From positions 162,658,101 through 162,722,100 of the forward strand of contig NC_053494.1 in assembly GCF_905171775.1 (NCBI RefSeq): a DNA stretch of 64,000 nucleotides, read 5' to 3'. The notes beneath the pieces were generated by a model. That model was not told where the DNA came from. It made no database searches and saw nothing but the letters and a program-made list of their open reading frames with translations. Positions 33,566 to 45,722 of the stretch are shown here, in pieces. Each line of letters begins with the position of its first letter. Within the stretch, counting starts at the first letter, position 1. This DNA is from Rana temporaria. Taxonomy: Eukaryota; Chordata; Amphibia; Anura; Ranidae. The translations under genes and the position numbers were made by a program.

Positions 33566-33928
33566 GGGCCAGATTCACGTAGAATCGCGGCGGCGTAACG
33601 TATCGTATATACGTTACACCGCCACAAGTTCTCTAAAACTAGACTACTTGGGAAAACTAGACTAGCAACGACGTAATGAACGCGAAAAACCGTTGTGGAT
33701 CGCTGTAAAACCTCATTTGCATACCCGACGCTGGAATACGACGCAAACTCCACCCAGCGGCGGCCGAGGTACTGCATCCTAAGATCCGACGGTGTAAGAC
33801 AATTACACCTGTCAGATCTAAGGGCTATCTATGCGTAACTGATTCTATGAATCAGTCGCATAGATACTCTGAGAGATACGACGGCGTTTCAGAGAAACGC
33901 CGTCGTATCTCTTCTGTGAATCTGGCCC
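33566..33928. mobile_element. Harbinger-like MITE, family A, with TAT duplication
   Basis: Left GGGCCAGATTCACGTAGAAT and right TTCTGTGAATCTGGCCC; flanks TAT at 33563-33565 and 33929-33931. The interior starts CGCGGCGGCGTAACGTATCG and closes with the complementary TACGACGGCG. At 363 bp this is the shortest apparently complete copy of the family here; its first half is nearly identical to parts of 35860-36552. Confidence 0.9.
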
Positions 33929-34428
33929 TATGTTCCAGGCATTGGAAGCATATGCATTCCATTTTTTACCCTACATAGACTTTCTCAAATAATAAGCATG
34001 CTTTTCATAAGAAATATATCTATTTAGATCCATTATCCACTCAGAAGGAGCTAGTGGGTGAGGTCAATCTGCCTTAGAGCTATAAATAAGGCTTTGGAGA
34101 TAGTAAAACTGAATACAATACCCAAGCTCTACTGCTGGTGATGCTATCCAAAGCAGTACCCTTTTTCAGAACACATCGCCTGCATACCACTGCAAGTGGT
34201 GTGAACCAGCCACACTGGAGACAAGCCATTTTGCTTTCTCTTGCGGTAGAGGTGTGGTGGGACTGTACTGGAATAGCTGCCCAATGCAGTCCCGCCACAC
34301 CTACCCTAAATGTACCCTAAATGTTTAAAAAAAAGATTTAAACAAGAAACACAAAAGAGCTCCTACCCTTGATTCATACTGGACTTGAATGCCTTAGAAT
34401 TAAGTTGCTAGTTCATTTCCCAGAGTTA
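33929..34428. other. Unassigned intergenic DNA
   Basis: No gene recognised. A local inverted repeat (tgtggtgggact at 34255 and agtcccgccacac at 34289) suggests another fold-back fragment. Confidence 0.45.
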
Positions 34429-34881
34429 AGCCTCGTACACATGACCGGTTTTCTCGGCAAGAAAGCTGCTGAGAGAGTTTTTTGTAGTGAAAACCGTGCG
34501 TGTGTATGCTTTCTCGTCGAGGAAAATGCCGGGAATCCCTGCGAGAAAAATAGATAAACTGCTCTATAATTTCTCGTCGGGATTCTCTGTAGAGTGTTTC
34601 CTACCGAGAAAACCATACGTCAGTATGCTTACCTGTCCCCAGGTAATCCCGCGCATGCTCAATGAGACTTTGACGCATGCTCGGTAGCATACAAGGGTAG
34701 TGTAGGGTGTAGCAAGATGGTGGTGACGGCATCAAATGTGACGAGCGCCGGCTCGTCCTAGTCGATGAAATCACTGCGTTCTTGCCATTCAAAAGAACGG
34801 TGGTTCTTTTGAATAGCCGTCTGGATTCAGGAAAACCAACGTTTTCTTCCTGACGGGATTCCTGGCCGTGTGTACAGGGCT
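34429..34881. mobile_element. Harbinger-like MITE, family B variant, exact TTA duplication
   Basis: Left AGCCTCGTACACATGACCGG; right CCGTGTGTACAGGGCT. TTA at 34426-34428 and 34882-34884. The subterminal part consists of TTTTCTCG/CGAGAAA words in both orientations. Confidence 0.87.
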
Positions 34882-35859
34882 TTAGATGAGAAAGACTGAG
34901 AGGAGATGTGGGAACGCTCATTTTCACAATTGGTGTCCACTAGAGATAGACTATATCAGTTCAAGATTCTGCATAAAAGTTTTATCATGAGATGTTTGGT
35001 TACATGATTTTAAGTTCTTTCATGGTTTTTATTCAATATGTGTAAAGAGAGATCACACAAATACTTAAAAGTATAACATTTATTAAAAGTAATGACAGAT
35101 ACAGATGAAGATAAAGAAAATATCAAGAATACTTAACTAAAGATGCTTTTCCCACCATGGAGTCTCGTTTGCTGTTTCGCAACATGGCACAGGTGACCAG
35201 GACCAGACACTTGCCCCAGGGCCGTTCTGGGTGGGACTAACCTATTCCAGCTTGGGCTGCTAGTATGTGAGCAAATGACTAATCAAAGTTGTTTGGACAG
35301 TGATATTACCTTTTAAGGGGGATAGTGGGCTTGGCCATCCTGCATTCCTCGAGCTTAAGGAAAAATAATACATCTGACCTTATATGGCTCCTTGACCAAG
35401 ATTAGGAGGCTTAGAATTAATTAGTGAGCGACAATATGAACCAACAATAATAGGAAAAATGAAATATGCAATTTCCCAAACACCCCACCCCCTGGCTCAC
35501 AAATCATATAATGCCATTAATTGTACATAAAGTCAACATCAACAATGAAGAAAGCACCTGACTATTTGTAAACAAAAATAATAATTCTCCTACCCCCCGG
35601 TTTACCTTAAATTAAAAAATGGGGGCTCTAAAGTGTATCTAATCTAAAGTGTAGATACCTACTTTACTTTCTCTGTCTGATTTACCTGCACAGAAAATCT
35701 CATTTGGCTATGTTAGGACTGAAAAATATAAAAATATCCAAAATTCCAAAAATATAAAACTATATGTTGGACTAACAGAAGAACGCAAAACTTTTCCTTT
35801 TGAAAGCATAGAAGCAGGTATAAACATCTAACTTTCCTTTCCAAGAGCTTAAACACATA
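34882..35859. other. Unassigned intergenic DNA
   Basis: No gene or known repeat recognised. AT-rich with a short C-rich patch near 35480-35500. Confidence 0.5.
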
Positions 35860-36552
35860 GGCCCAGATTCACGTAGAATCGCGGCGGCGTAACGTATCGT
35901 AGATACGTTACACCGCCGCAAGTTTTCATCGCAAGTGCCTGATTCTCAAAGCATGAAAACTTACACTGGCGACCTCCGTCGTAAGCCCACTTAATTCAAA
36001 GGGGCGTGTGCCATTTAAATTAGCCGTGCTCCCGCGCCGGACCTACTGCGCATGCTCCGTTTTGAAATTCCCGTCGTGCTTTGCGCGAAGTGACGTCATT
36101 TTTTCCAACGGCGACGTGCGTAGCGTACTTTCGTATTCCCGGACGTCTTACGCAAGGACCAAAAATTTTTACATTTCGACGCGGGAACGACGGCCATACT
36201 TTATACAGCACATACGTGTGCTGTGTAAAGTTAGGGCACCAAAAACGGCGACTAACTTTGCGACGGGAAACTAGACTAGCAGCGATGTAGCGAACGCGAA
36301 AAACCGCCGTGGATCGCTGTAACTACTAATTTGCATACCCGACGCTGGTTTACGACGCGAACTCCCCCCAGCGGCGGCCAAGGTATTGCATCCTAAGATC
36401 CGACAGTGTAATTCAATTACACATGTCGGATCTTAGGGCTAACTATGCGTAACTAATTCTATGAATCAGTCGCATAGTTAGTAAGACCCTAAAACAGAGA
36501 TACGACGGCGTATCAGGAGATACGCCGTCGTATCTCTTTTGTGATTCTGGGC
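35860..36552. mobile_element. Harbinger-like MITE, family A
   Basis: Left GGCCCAGATTCACGTAGAAT; right TTTGTGATTCTGGGC. Internal inverted block: ACGACGGCGTATC / GATACGCCGTCGT at 36500-36534. The interior resembles 59031-59757 (TTAAATTAGCCGTGCTCCCG, GCGCATGCTCCG). Target duplication not clear. Several open frames of 60-90 codons within it are not supported as genes. Confidence 0.83.
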
Positions 36553-36604
36553 TGTAGAAACTTGTCAAAGTCCTCCATATCTGGTGATGGACAGCAGAGT
36601 CTTA

Positions 36605-37045
36605 GGCCCAGATTCACAAAGCACTTACGCCGACGTATAACAAGTTACGCCGACGTAAGTGCAAATGTGCGCCGTCATATCTGTGCGCCAGACCCACAAA
36701 CTAAGAGTTGCCTAAAAACAGGCTACACCCCGCCGACGTATCTTGCTTACGCCGGCATAGAGTGGGTGCACATTTAGGCTGGGAGCATGGTGCTGCTCCC
36801 ATTGATTAGCCATTCAAACATGCAAATGAGGGAAATACGGCGATTCACGAACGTACGTGTGCCCGACGCAGGCTACGCGAGGTGCGCGTAAGTTGTACTT
36901 CTGGCGTAAAGTTATTCCCCATAAAGGAGGTGCAACCCAGCAGCAGACATGCAAAGGTCTGCACCAGGGAACACAAGCCGACGTATTTTATGTTGGACGT
37001 GTGTCTGGCTGGGCGTAGACACGTTTGACACATTTTTGGGACCAT
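36605..37045. mobile_element. Harbinger-like MITE, family A, right end lost
   Basis: Left end GGCCCAGATTCACAAAGCAC preceded by TTA (36602-36604). ACGCCGACGTA words are repeated. The characteristic right end is missing: near 37045 the sequence passes into another repeat. Confidence 0.75.
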
Positions 37046-37490
37046 TGACATTTATACAGTGATCAGTGCTAAAAATAGCCACTTATTACTATATAAATGT
37101 CACGGACAGTGAAGGGCTCAACACTAGGGGGTGATCAAGGGGTTAAATGTGTTCTCTCATGAGTGTTTCTAACTGTGGGGGGATGGGACTGACTGGAGGA
37201 TGAGACATATGACTGTTCCTAATACTAGGAACAGCAGATCCGTCTCTCCTCCCCTGTCAAAATTGGTATTTGTGTGTTTACATACACAGATCCCCGTTCT
37301 GGGTGTTGTACCCACCGGCCACGTGCATGAGGTCCTCTGCCGTGCAGTGGGCGCACGCACGTGCCTCTGACGGCAAGCGCCTGCTATCCCTCTTAAAGGA
37401 GCCAACGTAGAGGTAGGGTGATTCATGGGAAGGAGCCAACCTGCCACCGTAAATGTGTGTGAGCTAGTCGGCAAGTGGTTAAACAGTGGT
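37046..37490. repeat. Dispersed repeat with internal hairpins
   Basis: Contains GATCAGTGCTAAAAATAG, GGGTTAAATGTGTTC and fold-backs CTGTTCCTAATACTAGGAACAG (37213-37234) and a gtgtgttta/tacacac hairpin near 37270-37288. I recognise this order as a common ranid-frog repeat, from memory only. It is joined directly to the truncated MITE. Confidence 0.55.
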
Positions 37491-38934
37491 GAACCATTTA
37501 CTGAGCAGTTGATTATTATGCAAGATGAATCAATAATGGACCACACTCTGCCAAAACTCTAGTGGTGCAGATTTCCATTACTCGCTAATTTCTAGGACTA
37601 GTAAGAGCAACCTTGTTATTGGATGTAGTAAGAACTGCTGTATACTATAACATACTAGAAATACTAGAACAGAGTTGAGCAAACGTCTTCAGATTTACTC
37701 CATGGTGGTTTGCCCAACCTACACCCACTTATAACGCACGCTACCAGCTCAGTATGGGGCTCTGGACATTTATTGACACTCAAAGACTACCCTGTTCGAT
37801 TCATTCACCTCTACACCAGAAACAGCCAAAATCCTGTATTTATGACCAGCTATTTGAACACTTTGTATGATTACTCATACATTCTGTTATCATATAAACT
37901 ACAATGTTTTTGATCATTAAACAAATCCAATGTAACCTTGGATTGGTTTCCCATAGAAACCCTATTCCTGCAGCACACTTTCTCCAGAGAGGTTGCTGAT
38001 CTTTTTTTATTAAACTATCTCACAGATGTCACTTAAGTTTATCTGAAGTCATTCTAACCCTAAAGTCTACCATTATCCACGCCCCTTGTAATACCATAAC
38101 AGTTCATTAAGTGAAATAGATAGTGCCATTAATGAGTGATTCCTCTGGGTTATTGCTGAAGCGGCATAAATATGTGATTATGTTTTCATGACTGTATCTT
38201 TGCATTGCTAACAGTATTCATACTAATCTGTGCAAGCATAATGTGCATAAATAAATACAGTTAACAGTCCTTGTCTCCTTTGTTTGCACTTTGCTTGCCA
38301 TGCGATAAATACTGATCCTATATAGAATGTTTATGAAGGAAACAGGTTTAGGTTTTCTTTATGAATGTATTTGAATGGAAAAATGTCTTTGTCACTGTAA
38401 GCTAGTGGTCTGCAAACTTTTTAGTAAGAGGATCACATCTTGTATTTTACAAATAATAAATGAATGAGTCCACCCATACATCAGGGTATTTATTAGAGTC
38501 CCCCCTTACATCAGTGCCCAATCAAAGTCCCCCCTTACATTGTAGTCACCCCTTACATTAGTGCCACCATCAGAGTTCCCCCTACCAGTGTAAGGCTTAC
38601 AGTATGGCTTTAGCAGCAAGGCTGCGAGCCAAGAGGCGAAACAGGTTGGGATGGAGGAAGTTCCATCCTCCTGTGAAAGCTGGGGCACATGTGTCACTGG
38701 TTGCCAGGACACTGGTGGGAGAAGCATAGACCATAGGAATCCTGTGCTGCCCTAAATCCTCAATCACTGCATATTGAAGATATGCTACTGACCCTGTCTT
38801 AGGGCCAGGTAAAATCTTGTAGCAGGTGGCATCTGACCCGTGGTCTTTAGGTTGGAGACCACTGCCTTAAGCAATGAATCAGATACTTCCTTTACTGGGA
38901 GATGGAAAGGTAGAACCTTGTTGGCTGCTCTAGG
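37491..38934. other. Unassigned intergenic DNA
   Basis: No gene recognised. CCCCCTTACAT-like words repeat loosely at 38500-38585. Confidence 0.5.
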
Positions 38935-39560
38935 TTCTTCACAATTCTTTCATCACACACTTCCATAAACAAGATCAATGGCACAACCATCAACCCATTC
39001 CCTCATGCCAGGGTGCTAGGTGTAATCCTGGACTCTGAACTTTCTTTTTAGCCCCACATCCAATCACTGCCTTGCCGCCTCAGCCTCTGAAACATCTACA
39101 AACTATGTCCCTTCCTGACCAATGACACCACAAAGTTTCTAATTCACTCTCTGGTCATTTCTCACATTGACTACTGCAACTCCCTCATTATTGGCTTACC
39201 ATTACATAGGTTATACCACCTTCAGTCCATCATGAATCCTGCTGCCAGACTCATCCACTTTACTAACTGTTCAGTGTCTGCTACTCCTAACTTACCAAAC
39301 AAATTAAATTAAAAAAACTAACAATAACTTGCAAAGCCATCCACAACATGGCTCCCAGCTACATTATTAACCTTGTCTCAAAATACCAACCCAATTATTA
39401 TCTTCATTACTCCCAAGATCTCCCGCTCTCTAGTTCCAGGACTTTTTCCGAGCCTCTCCCATTCTATGTAACTTCCTACCCTAATCTGTCTAGCTACCTG
39501 CAACTCTGTCCACTTTTAGGCGATCCCTGAAAACTCTTCCCATCAGAGCCTCCTCCACCT
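38935..39560 (+). pseudogene. CR1/L2/Rex1-type LINE, 3' end of the reverse-transcriptase ORF
   Basis: Plus-strand conceptual translation across frameshifts shows ARVLGVILDSELSF, then SLVISHIDYCNSLIIGLPLH, LQSIMNPAARLIHFTNC, CKAIHNMAPSYIINLVSKY and finally a VPRLWNKLPNSVRL-like segment. This is the C-terminal thumb region of LINE reverse transcriptases, where DYCNSL and AARLI are strongly conserved. At least three frame changes and stops. The same family lies on the opposite strand at 21217-21960. The 5' part is missing and the 3' tail was not identified. Confidence 0.85.
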
Positions 39561-40146
39561 AACAACTGTATTTCCACCATCTCCATCAGCTCGTCCCCCA
39601 CAGTCAGGGCTGGTACAAGGCAGGGGCGGAAGGAGCGGATGCCCTGGGCGGTACAGTTTACTGCAGGGAGGGGGACGTTGGTGAAGTGGGCTTCTAAAAA
39701 CTGTGCGACTGTACACACCAGACGCTAATAGCTGCAGTTGCAACAATGTGCCGAGTGCGCTCCTGCCCCCGGAACAAGCCAACATGCCAGCCCTTCACTT
39801 GTCTTCCCTGTCCGTGGAGATACTCGAACTCCCCCCTGACAGGCGATTCGTTGTTCCGGCCAACCTGGCGTGACATCACTCACTGAGAGGCCAGCAATAA
39901 TGGGAGGTCTCAGAGTGCTGCTGCTGGTGCTGTGACCAAGAGGAGCTGAGGAGGAGGAACTAACCACTGTGTGTATCGCACAAGTAAGCAGATGATTGCA
40001 GCTTAATTTACCCACTGACACTGGTGCCACTAATGCAGCACAAAGGGGTTAATTAATTGATACTGGTCATGAAAACATCAGTGACCAATGGCAATTCATT
40101 AACCCTCCTCCATGCTTAGCAAAAGGCGAACAAACATGAGGGACTA
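39561..40146. other. Unassigned GC-richer intergenic DNA
   Basis: No gene recognised; the 80-100 codon minus-strand frames overlap one another and lack motifs. Confidence 0.45.
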
Positions 40147-40149
40147 TTA

Positions 40150-40629
40150 GGCCCCGTACACATGACCGAACATGTCCGCTGAAACTGGTCCGCGGACCAG
40201 TTTCAGCGGACATGTTCGGTCGTGTGTATGGCCGATCGGACACGTTTCCAGCGGACATTTGTCCAGCCGACCGTTTTCCAGCAGACAAAAATTTCTTAGC
40301 ATGCTAAGAAACATGTCCGCTGGAAGCCTGTCCATCGGACATGTTCGGTCGTCTGTACAGACTCACCATACATGTCCGCTCGGCCGAAAGCCCTCGCATG
40401 CGTCGAAGTGATTTGACGCATGCGTGGAAGCATTGACCTTCCAGGGCCGCGCACGTCGCCGCGTAATCGTCGCGGCGACGGCGCGGCCACGTCACCGCGT
40501 ATCGTGTCCGCGCGGATTTCTGTTTGATGGTGTGTACAACCATCAGACAAAAATCCGGGAGCGGACTGTCCACTGAAAACGGTCCGGCGGACCTTTTTCA
40601 GCGGACTGTCTGTCCGTGTGTACGAGGCC
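40150..40629. mobile_element. Harbinger-like MITE, family B variant, exact TTA duplication
   Basis: Left GGCCCCGTACACATGACCG, right GTGTGTACGAGGCC; TTA at 40147-40149 and 40630-40632. GTCCGC and GCGGAC words are used repeatedly in both orientations, making the ends a nested hairpin. GCATGCGTCG/GACGCATGCG near 40398-40423 forms a further palindrome. Confidence 0.9.
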
Positions 40630-40817
40630 TTACGGTACCAAAGAAGAACTTATAGATAGAATATTTTGCTAAATGTTTTTATTAACAAAGGATAAAAAAT
40701 AGATTACATTAATAAAATCATTAGATAGTTAGTGGATGTCATAGAATTTTAAGATCTCTGTTACTATAGTTGTCAAGTGGTTGACAGCTTTAGCAATCTT
40801 GTTTCTTCAGAACCTAA

Positions 40818-41152
40818 TGCCGCGTACACACGACCGTTTTTCGGGTTGTAAAAAATTTAGTTTTTAAGAGTCTAGAAAAAAATAAGTTTTTTGCAACCCG
40901 ATCATTAAAACGGCCTTGCCTACACACGATCGTGAAAAAAAATGCTCTAGCAAAGCGTGGTGATGTACAACACGTACGAGGGCACTATAAAGGGGAAGTT
41001 CCATGCGGATGGCGCCACCCTTTGGGCTGCTTTTGCTGATCTAGTGTTAGTAAAAGGCAATTCACGCTTTTCAGTCTGTTACAGCGTGATTAATGTGCTT
41101 ACTCCATTACGAATGCTAGTTTTACCAGAATAAGCTCTCCCATCTCATAAAG
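40818..41152. mobile_element. Harbinger-like MITE, family B, right half removed
   Basis: Starts TGCCGCGTACACACGACCG; the interior from about 40958 is nearly the same as 6935-7130 (GTGATGTACAACACGTACGA, TTACAGCGTGAT, CTTACTCCATTA). At 41152 the sequence changes to the inverted arm of a Penelope-like element, and the missing right end was not found downstream. Confidence 0.8.
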
Positions 41153-41244
41153 AGCCAATTCACAGCAACCACAGCAATCGCAGCAAAAGTCCTCAAAAAG
41201 GTAGTAAAAAAGTCAAATAGGCAGTAAAGGTGGATATATTCAGT

Positions 41245-41284
41245 AAACCCGACTGGTTTCGTCTTAATAGACATCAACAGGGGT
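41245..41284 (-). ncRNA. Hammerhead-like motif in the left inverted arm
   Basis: Complement of the motif at 42881-42920: ACCCC, TGTTGAT, stem GTCT/AGAC, GAAAC, C-AG-TC, GGGT. It differs from the right arm by one base (AGTC versus GGTC). The first core box is degenerate. Confidence 0.45.
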
Positions 41285-41726
41285 GCATATCTGAACACAC
41301 CACCCTCCCTGCACCTTAAATAACCCCCTTAATCATCCCCATGAGACCTCATTCCCTTGCACTGTCAGTAACTCGGCATGCGTTCCAAATTCTCTCACTT
41401 CCGCTCTCCATGCGCTCCAGGCGCCCGGAAGTGACACACCAGGATCGAATCTGACTGGCCCCCGCAACTTACGCTATCCATGCGCTCCAGGCGCCAGGAA
41501 GTGACAAGCCAAGATCCGATCCCATTGCCCGCCCACAGCATAGATCTCCCCCAATCCATAGCCTCCTCCAAACGAATGGCAGGAGGCCGGAATAGACCTC
41601 ACCGCCCCCCACACAAACGCGCATGACTGGAACGGAGCGCGTCACCATTACGCACAAACTCTGCCCACAGCAAACGCAGCCGCACGGCAAGGGGGGACAG
41701 ACGCCGCAGACATGCACATAACTGGG

Positions 41727-42027
41727 AAACAATACGTGGGTCGCACCATAAGAAGTTTCTCCACAAGGGTAGGTGAGCACATTGCCAAAATCAAAAAGGG
41801 ATACCCCCAAACATACAGTACCGAGGCACTACCTGGAACAGTATAATAAGCAGGTTGAAGGTACTACCTTCCAGATCATCGATCACTTCGTTCCCCATTG
41901 GAGAGGGGAACCTAGTGTTCGGGAAGTATCCAGATTAGAAGTTTTCTGGATTTACCAGTTAAAATGCTATATGCCTCATGGCCTTAATGTAGAGTGGGAC
42001 GTAAATTATTTTATTAATCAATCCTGA
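41727..42027 (+). pseudogene. Penelope-like GIY-YIG endonuclease, C-terminal remnant
   Basis: One frame begins KQYVGRTIRSFSTRVGEHIA, which matches the YIG/R...EH section of GIY-YIG endonucleases found at the C terminus of Penelope-like proteins; it would nick target DNA. After a frame change at the C5 run near 41804-41809, a second frame continues HTVPRHYLEQYNKQ, then FVPHWRG and finally RLEVFWIYQLKCYMPHGLN, with the conserved Glu and WIY...L...P.GLN ending. It stops naturally at 42025-42027. Only the last 100 or so residues remain. Confidence 0.82.
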
Positions 42028-42437
42028 TACATGCATACTGTAATCAATTTTTTATAATATTTTATAATTAATTGTTCTTTTTTGTTTAGAATACATGCTT
42101 TGACAGATATGAATGTCTGTACCCCTATATTCCTATAAGACCGATCTCGATGATTGAAATTAAATATTTCCCATCTCAGTGAGCGTATGAGTGTGTGCAG
42201 ATGAGGGGGCTTTACAGCTACCATTCTCTGCAATAGGAGGCTCCTTCTCTATATAGTAGATATATGGGCCTTTTGGCATTATTTTTCCCTGCTGTTTTAA
42301 TCTAATTTAAACCCCCCCCCCTTTTTTTTGGGGTATATTTACTTTCCTCTGGCCCTTTAATGATCTATGAGCCCATTGGACCTACTTAGATGGAACGCAT
42401 TGCATCATGACACATTATGGTTACGCTGGGTGGCGTG
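42028..42437. other. 3' non-coding part of the Penelope-like fragment
   Basis: Between the nuclease stop and the right arm. AT-rich, with a C9-10 then T8 run near 42313-42331. No frame. Confidence 0.5.
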
Positions 42438-42880
42438 TGCCAGTTATGTGCATGTCTGCGGCGTCTGTCTCCTCTTGCCGTGCGTCTGCGTTTGCTGTGG
42501 GCGGAGTTTGTGCGTTATGGTGACGCGCTCCGTTCCAGTGATGCGCCGTTTGTGTGGGGGCGGTGAGGTCTATTCCGGCCTCCTGCCATTCGTTTGGAGG
42601 AGGCTATGGATTGGGGGAGATCTATGCTGTGGGCGGGCAATGGGATCGGATCTTGGCTTGTTACTTCCTGGCGCCTGGAGCGCATGGATAGCGGAAGTTG
42701 CGGGGGCCAGTCAGATTCGATCCTGGTGTGTCACTTCCGGGCGCCTGGAGCGCATGGAGAGCGGAAGTGAGAGAATTTGGAACGAACGCCGAGTTACTGA
42801 CAATGCAAGGGAATGAGGTCTCATGGGGATGATTAAGGGGGTTATTTAAGGCGCAGGGAGGGTGGTGTGTTCAGATATGC

Positions 42881-42920
42881 ACCCCTGTTGATGTCTATTA
42901 AGACGAAACCGGTCGGGTTT
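42881..42920 (+). ncRNA. Hammerhead-like motif in the right arm
   Basis: Order: ACCCC, TGTTGAT, GTCT-ATTA-AGAC (stem II), GAAAC, CG-GTC, GGGTT. ACCC/GGGT can form stem I and GAAAC...GGTC the minimal stem III. The box TGTTGAT departs from CUGANGA, so the copy is probably inactive. Confidence 0.5.
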
Positions 42921-43013
42921 ACTGAATATATCCACCTTTACTGCGCATTTGACTTTTTCACTACCTTTTTGAGGACTTTTGCTGCGATTGCTGTGGTTGC
43001 TGTGAATTGGCGC

Positions 43014-43872
43014 TTTGTCTATACAGACATTTCATATGTGTGATCTTTTCAGATTCAATTGGATTTTTATGAGTATGTTTCTTGATTTTTAAATTAAATA
43101 CTTTTTTACGCTATGAGGAGGTGTCCTCTCTTCTTTTCTTTTCATCTGTGTTGGATCCTCTGAGAATTCCACTCATCAACAAGATAATCACCATTGGAGA
43201 TTCTTTGTTCGGCTGCTGTAAAGGATCTTGTTTGGAACATCATCTGGATTGTCCAGGAGGGTAACCAGGTAGGGCAATCGGCCCACACAAGCCTTGAGGA
43301 CCCCCCACCGTACGGTGAGCTGTGGGTCTACATCAGCTGGTAAGCGTATTTAATCTACTCTTACTGTAAGGATCATCTATCTGAAGATGGGACACCATGT
43401 ATCAGAGAGGAGAGCGTTTTTTCTATCTATGAGAAAATAAGAATACCCCTGTGTATTTAATGGGACTATGTACTTTATCCAAATATAGAATTACTTATTT
43501 GTTTTTATTTTTTACGGAATAATTACAATGTCCTTCTGACACTGTTTACTATATTTGTACACCTTTTTGGACCGTAAAGGTCTATTCAGGTCCATTCTAT
43601 GTGATTCACTGTTGTTTTGATTCACTTAATACTTATACTATATTTTCTATACACTGTGGAATAGGTGTGATTTCTAGATTCACCACGGATACAATACAAG
43701 GTATTGCTCAGCAGGGCAGACCGGTTTCATTTGGTGCTGCACTTTTCTTTCTTATTCTTTCCACAATTTTCCATTGTTGTGTTGGCTGCCTCACATTTTG
43801 TAGTTTCACTTTTTATTTATCTCAAACGTTTGTAGTTTAGCGCAATATATCTTTTTACACTATCAATACAAA
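43014..43872. other. Unassigned, retroelement-tail-like sequence
   Basis: No protein domain. T-rich and resembles non-coding tails of the neighbouring retroelements; CCACCGTACGGTG at about 43306-43318 is a perfect palindrome. Assignment is inference. Confidence 0.35.
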
Positions 43873-44672
43873 TTGTAGCAGCGTTTTTTGCTCTCATTGA
43901 AGTGAACAAACTTCTTTATGCAATGAACATCATAAAGGTAAAGGAGAGGTGCTCAAGAAGGTATAGTCTCTAAATGAAGATGGAAGCGGTGAAATAAGTC
44001 CTCTTCACAATCCACCAATCACCAGTATACCACCACGTGCAAACAGGAAACTTTTATTGCTTCCCCCAGTGTCCCCTTCTCAATATATATGTACACAATA
44101 TAGATAAAATAACAGCAGAAACCGTCACTGTTTGCGTCTCACGAAAGCATTCCCGGAAAGTGTTCGGCATTCACAGCTGGCGGTACCAGTAACTACACCT
44201 CTGTTGAGCATCCATGCATCCCGCATTTCTGCTGTTATTTTATCTATATTGTGTACGTATATATTGAGAAGGGGACACTGGGGGATGCAATAAAAGTTTT
44301 AAACATATAAACAGTATTACGCTATGTGGTGCATTCTGTTATTGTTTACATGAGCCAAAGTGGACCCCATCTCTTATACAGCATGTGGAGATTCTAGTAA
44401 CGAGAGAAGGATATGAGCTGATTTTTGAAGGCTTATCTCACTTATCTTTGTGGTAAGTGCATACCCAAGAGGGGTTTCCTGTGTGCACGTGGTGGTATAC
44501 TAGTGATTGGTGGATTGCAAAGAGGACTTATTTCACCGCTTCCATCTTCATTTAGAGACTATACTCCCTTGAGCACCTCTCCTTTTTTATCTATCATTTA
44601 CCTTTATGATGTTCATCGCATAAAGATGTTTGTTTACTTCAATGAGAGCAAAGAGCGCTGCTACAATTTGTA
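43873..44672. mobile_element. Palindromic element, unknown class
   Basis: The outer arm 43873-44048 (TTGCTCTCATTGAAGTGAAC, ATGAACATCATAAAGGTAAA, TCTCTAAATGAAGATGG) is complementary to 44482-44672. The inner arm 44049-44130 (CCCAGTGTCCCCTTCTCAA, TATTTTATC) is complementary to 44225-44302. About 180 bp at 44303-44481 has no partner. The frame at 44425-44703 has no motif. Confidence 0.7.
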
Positions 44673-44867
44673 TTTGACTTTTGGTTCTATATTGATTGCC
44701 TGATTTTGTATTCTATTTTAATTTAAGTGGCTGCTATCTTTCTACATGTGATTTTGAGGTGGTTACCCATTATACACACATTTGTCCTATCACTCTTTAC
44801 TTTAACCCCCTAAGTGCTGAGCTGTTAAGAGAAGAGGGCAGTCTTGACAGTGGTTATACATAGTTTT
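44673..44867. other. Short unassigned spacer
   Basis: Ends in the left copy of the L1 target duplication. Confidence 0.5.
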
Positions 44868-44883
44868 GGTGTAGCCTCTTTTT
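44868..44883. repeat. Left copy of the L1 target-site duplication (16 bp)
   Basis: GGTGTAGCCTCTTTTT at 44868-44883 is repeated exactly at 48305-48320. The run of T fits the poly(T)-rich nick site preferred by L1 endonuclease. Confidence 0.96.
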
Positions 44884-45722
44884 CTTTTTTTGTCATTCGA
44901 GTTTAAGTTTATTTTCAGAAAAAAAAATCAGTACAATGTAATGAACATCAATGAAAATTATTACAGTGTGACATACAGTCAAAAACAACATGGTACATTT
45001 AGTTTATTTCCTGCCCTTCCATTCCACATTGAAACAAAGTACCATTAAAACGTAAAAGAAATTGTGAATAACAAAAAAGAATAAACATATTGAAGAAAAC
45101 AAAATCCAACCCAATTGTCCTCTTCCACCTCCAGAGATACTATAATCCGTATAATCCAATCCAGACCCATGACATTTTAATAAATATAATAGATTGTTTG
45201 TTTAGATCTATAAGGAGGATAGATGCCTAGGGTAAACTCCACCCCCCGACACCCCTAATGGGATCACTATGTGCCCTAAGAGGCAGAATACCCCTATCAT
45301 CCCCCTCCCCTTTAATAGATAATAAGAATAACCCGATAACAAGAGGACAACTTCAAAACCATCCTCTATATAACATACCTAAGAGGGTTTAAGAAACCTT
45401 AGAATTAGGTTCAATCAAACCATTTTAAAATAAAATGTAACATATGGAAAGAATAATGAAGAATATATATTATTCTTGTCAACATAAAGGAAAAGAATAA
45501 TATATGTATGCAAAACTTGTTCCTTATTCATATAATAAAAAAAAAAGAAACGACATAAACAAAATAATAAGAGAGAAAGAGAAATAATGATAGAGAAAAA
45601 AAAAAGACAGCATAATAAAAGAAAGAAAGATAGATAAAGAGAAAGGAGTTGGAGAAGAGATAAAAGAAGGACAAAGAGCCTACCTGCCAAAAGTGCACAT
45701 CAGTCCAAAGCGAAAGCTAATA

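Larger units (their letters stand above)
41153..43013 (+). mobile_element. Penelope-like retroelement fragment with inverted terminal arms
   Basis: About 575 bp at 41153-41728 is the reverse complement of 42438-43013 (for example GCCAATTCACAGCAACCACAG against CTGTGGTTGCTGTGAATTGG). Between the arms lies a GIY-YIG nuclease-like coding remnant and about 400 bp of non-coding sequence. Terminal repeats in inverse orientation and 5' truncation are typical of Penelope-like elements. Each arm carries a hammerhead-like motif. The reverse transcriptase is absent. Confidence 0.78.
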
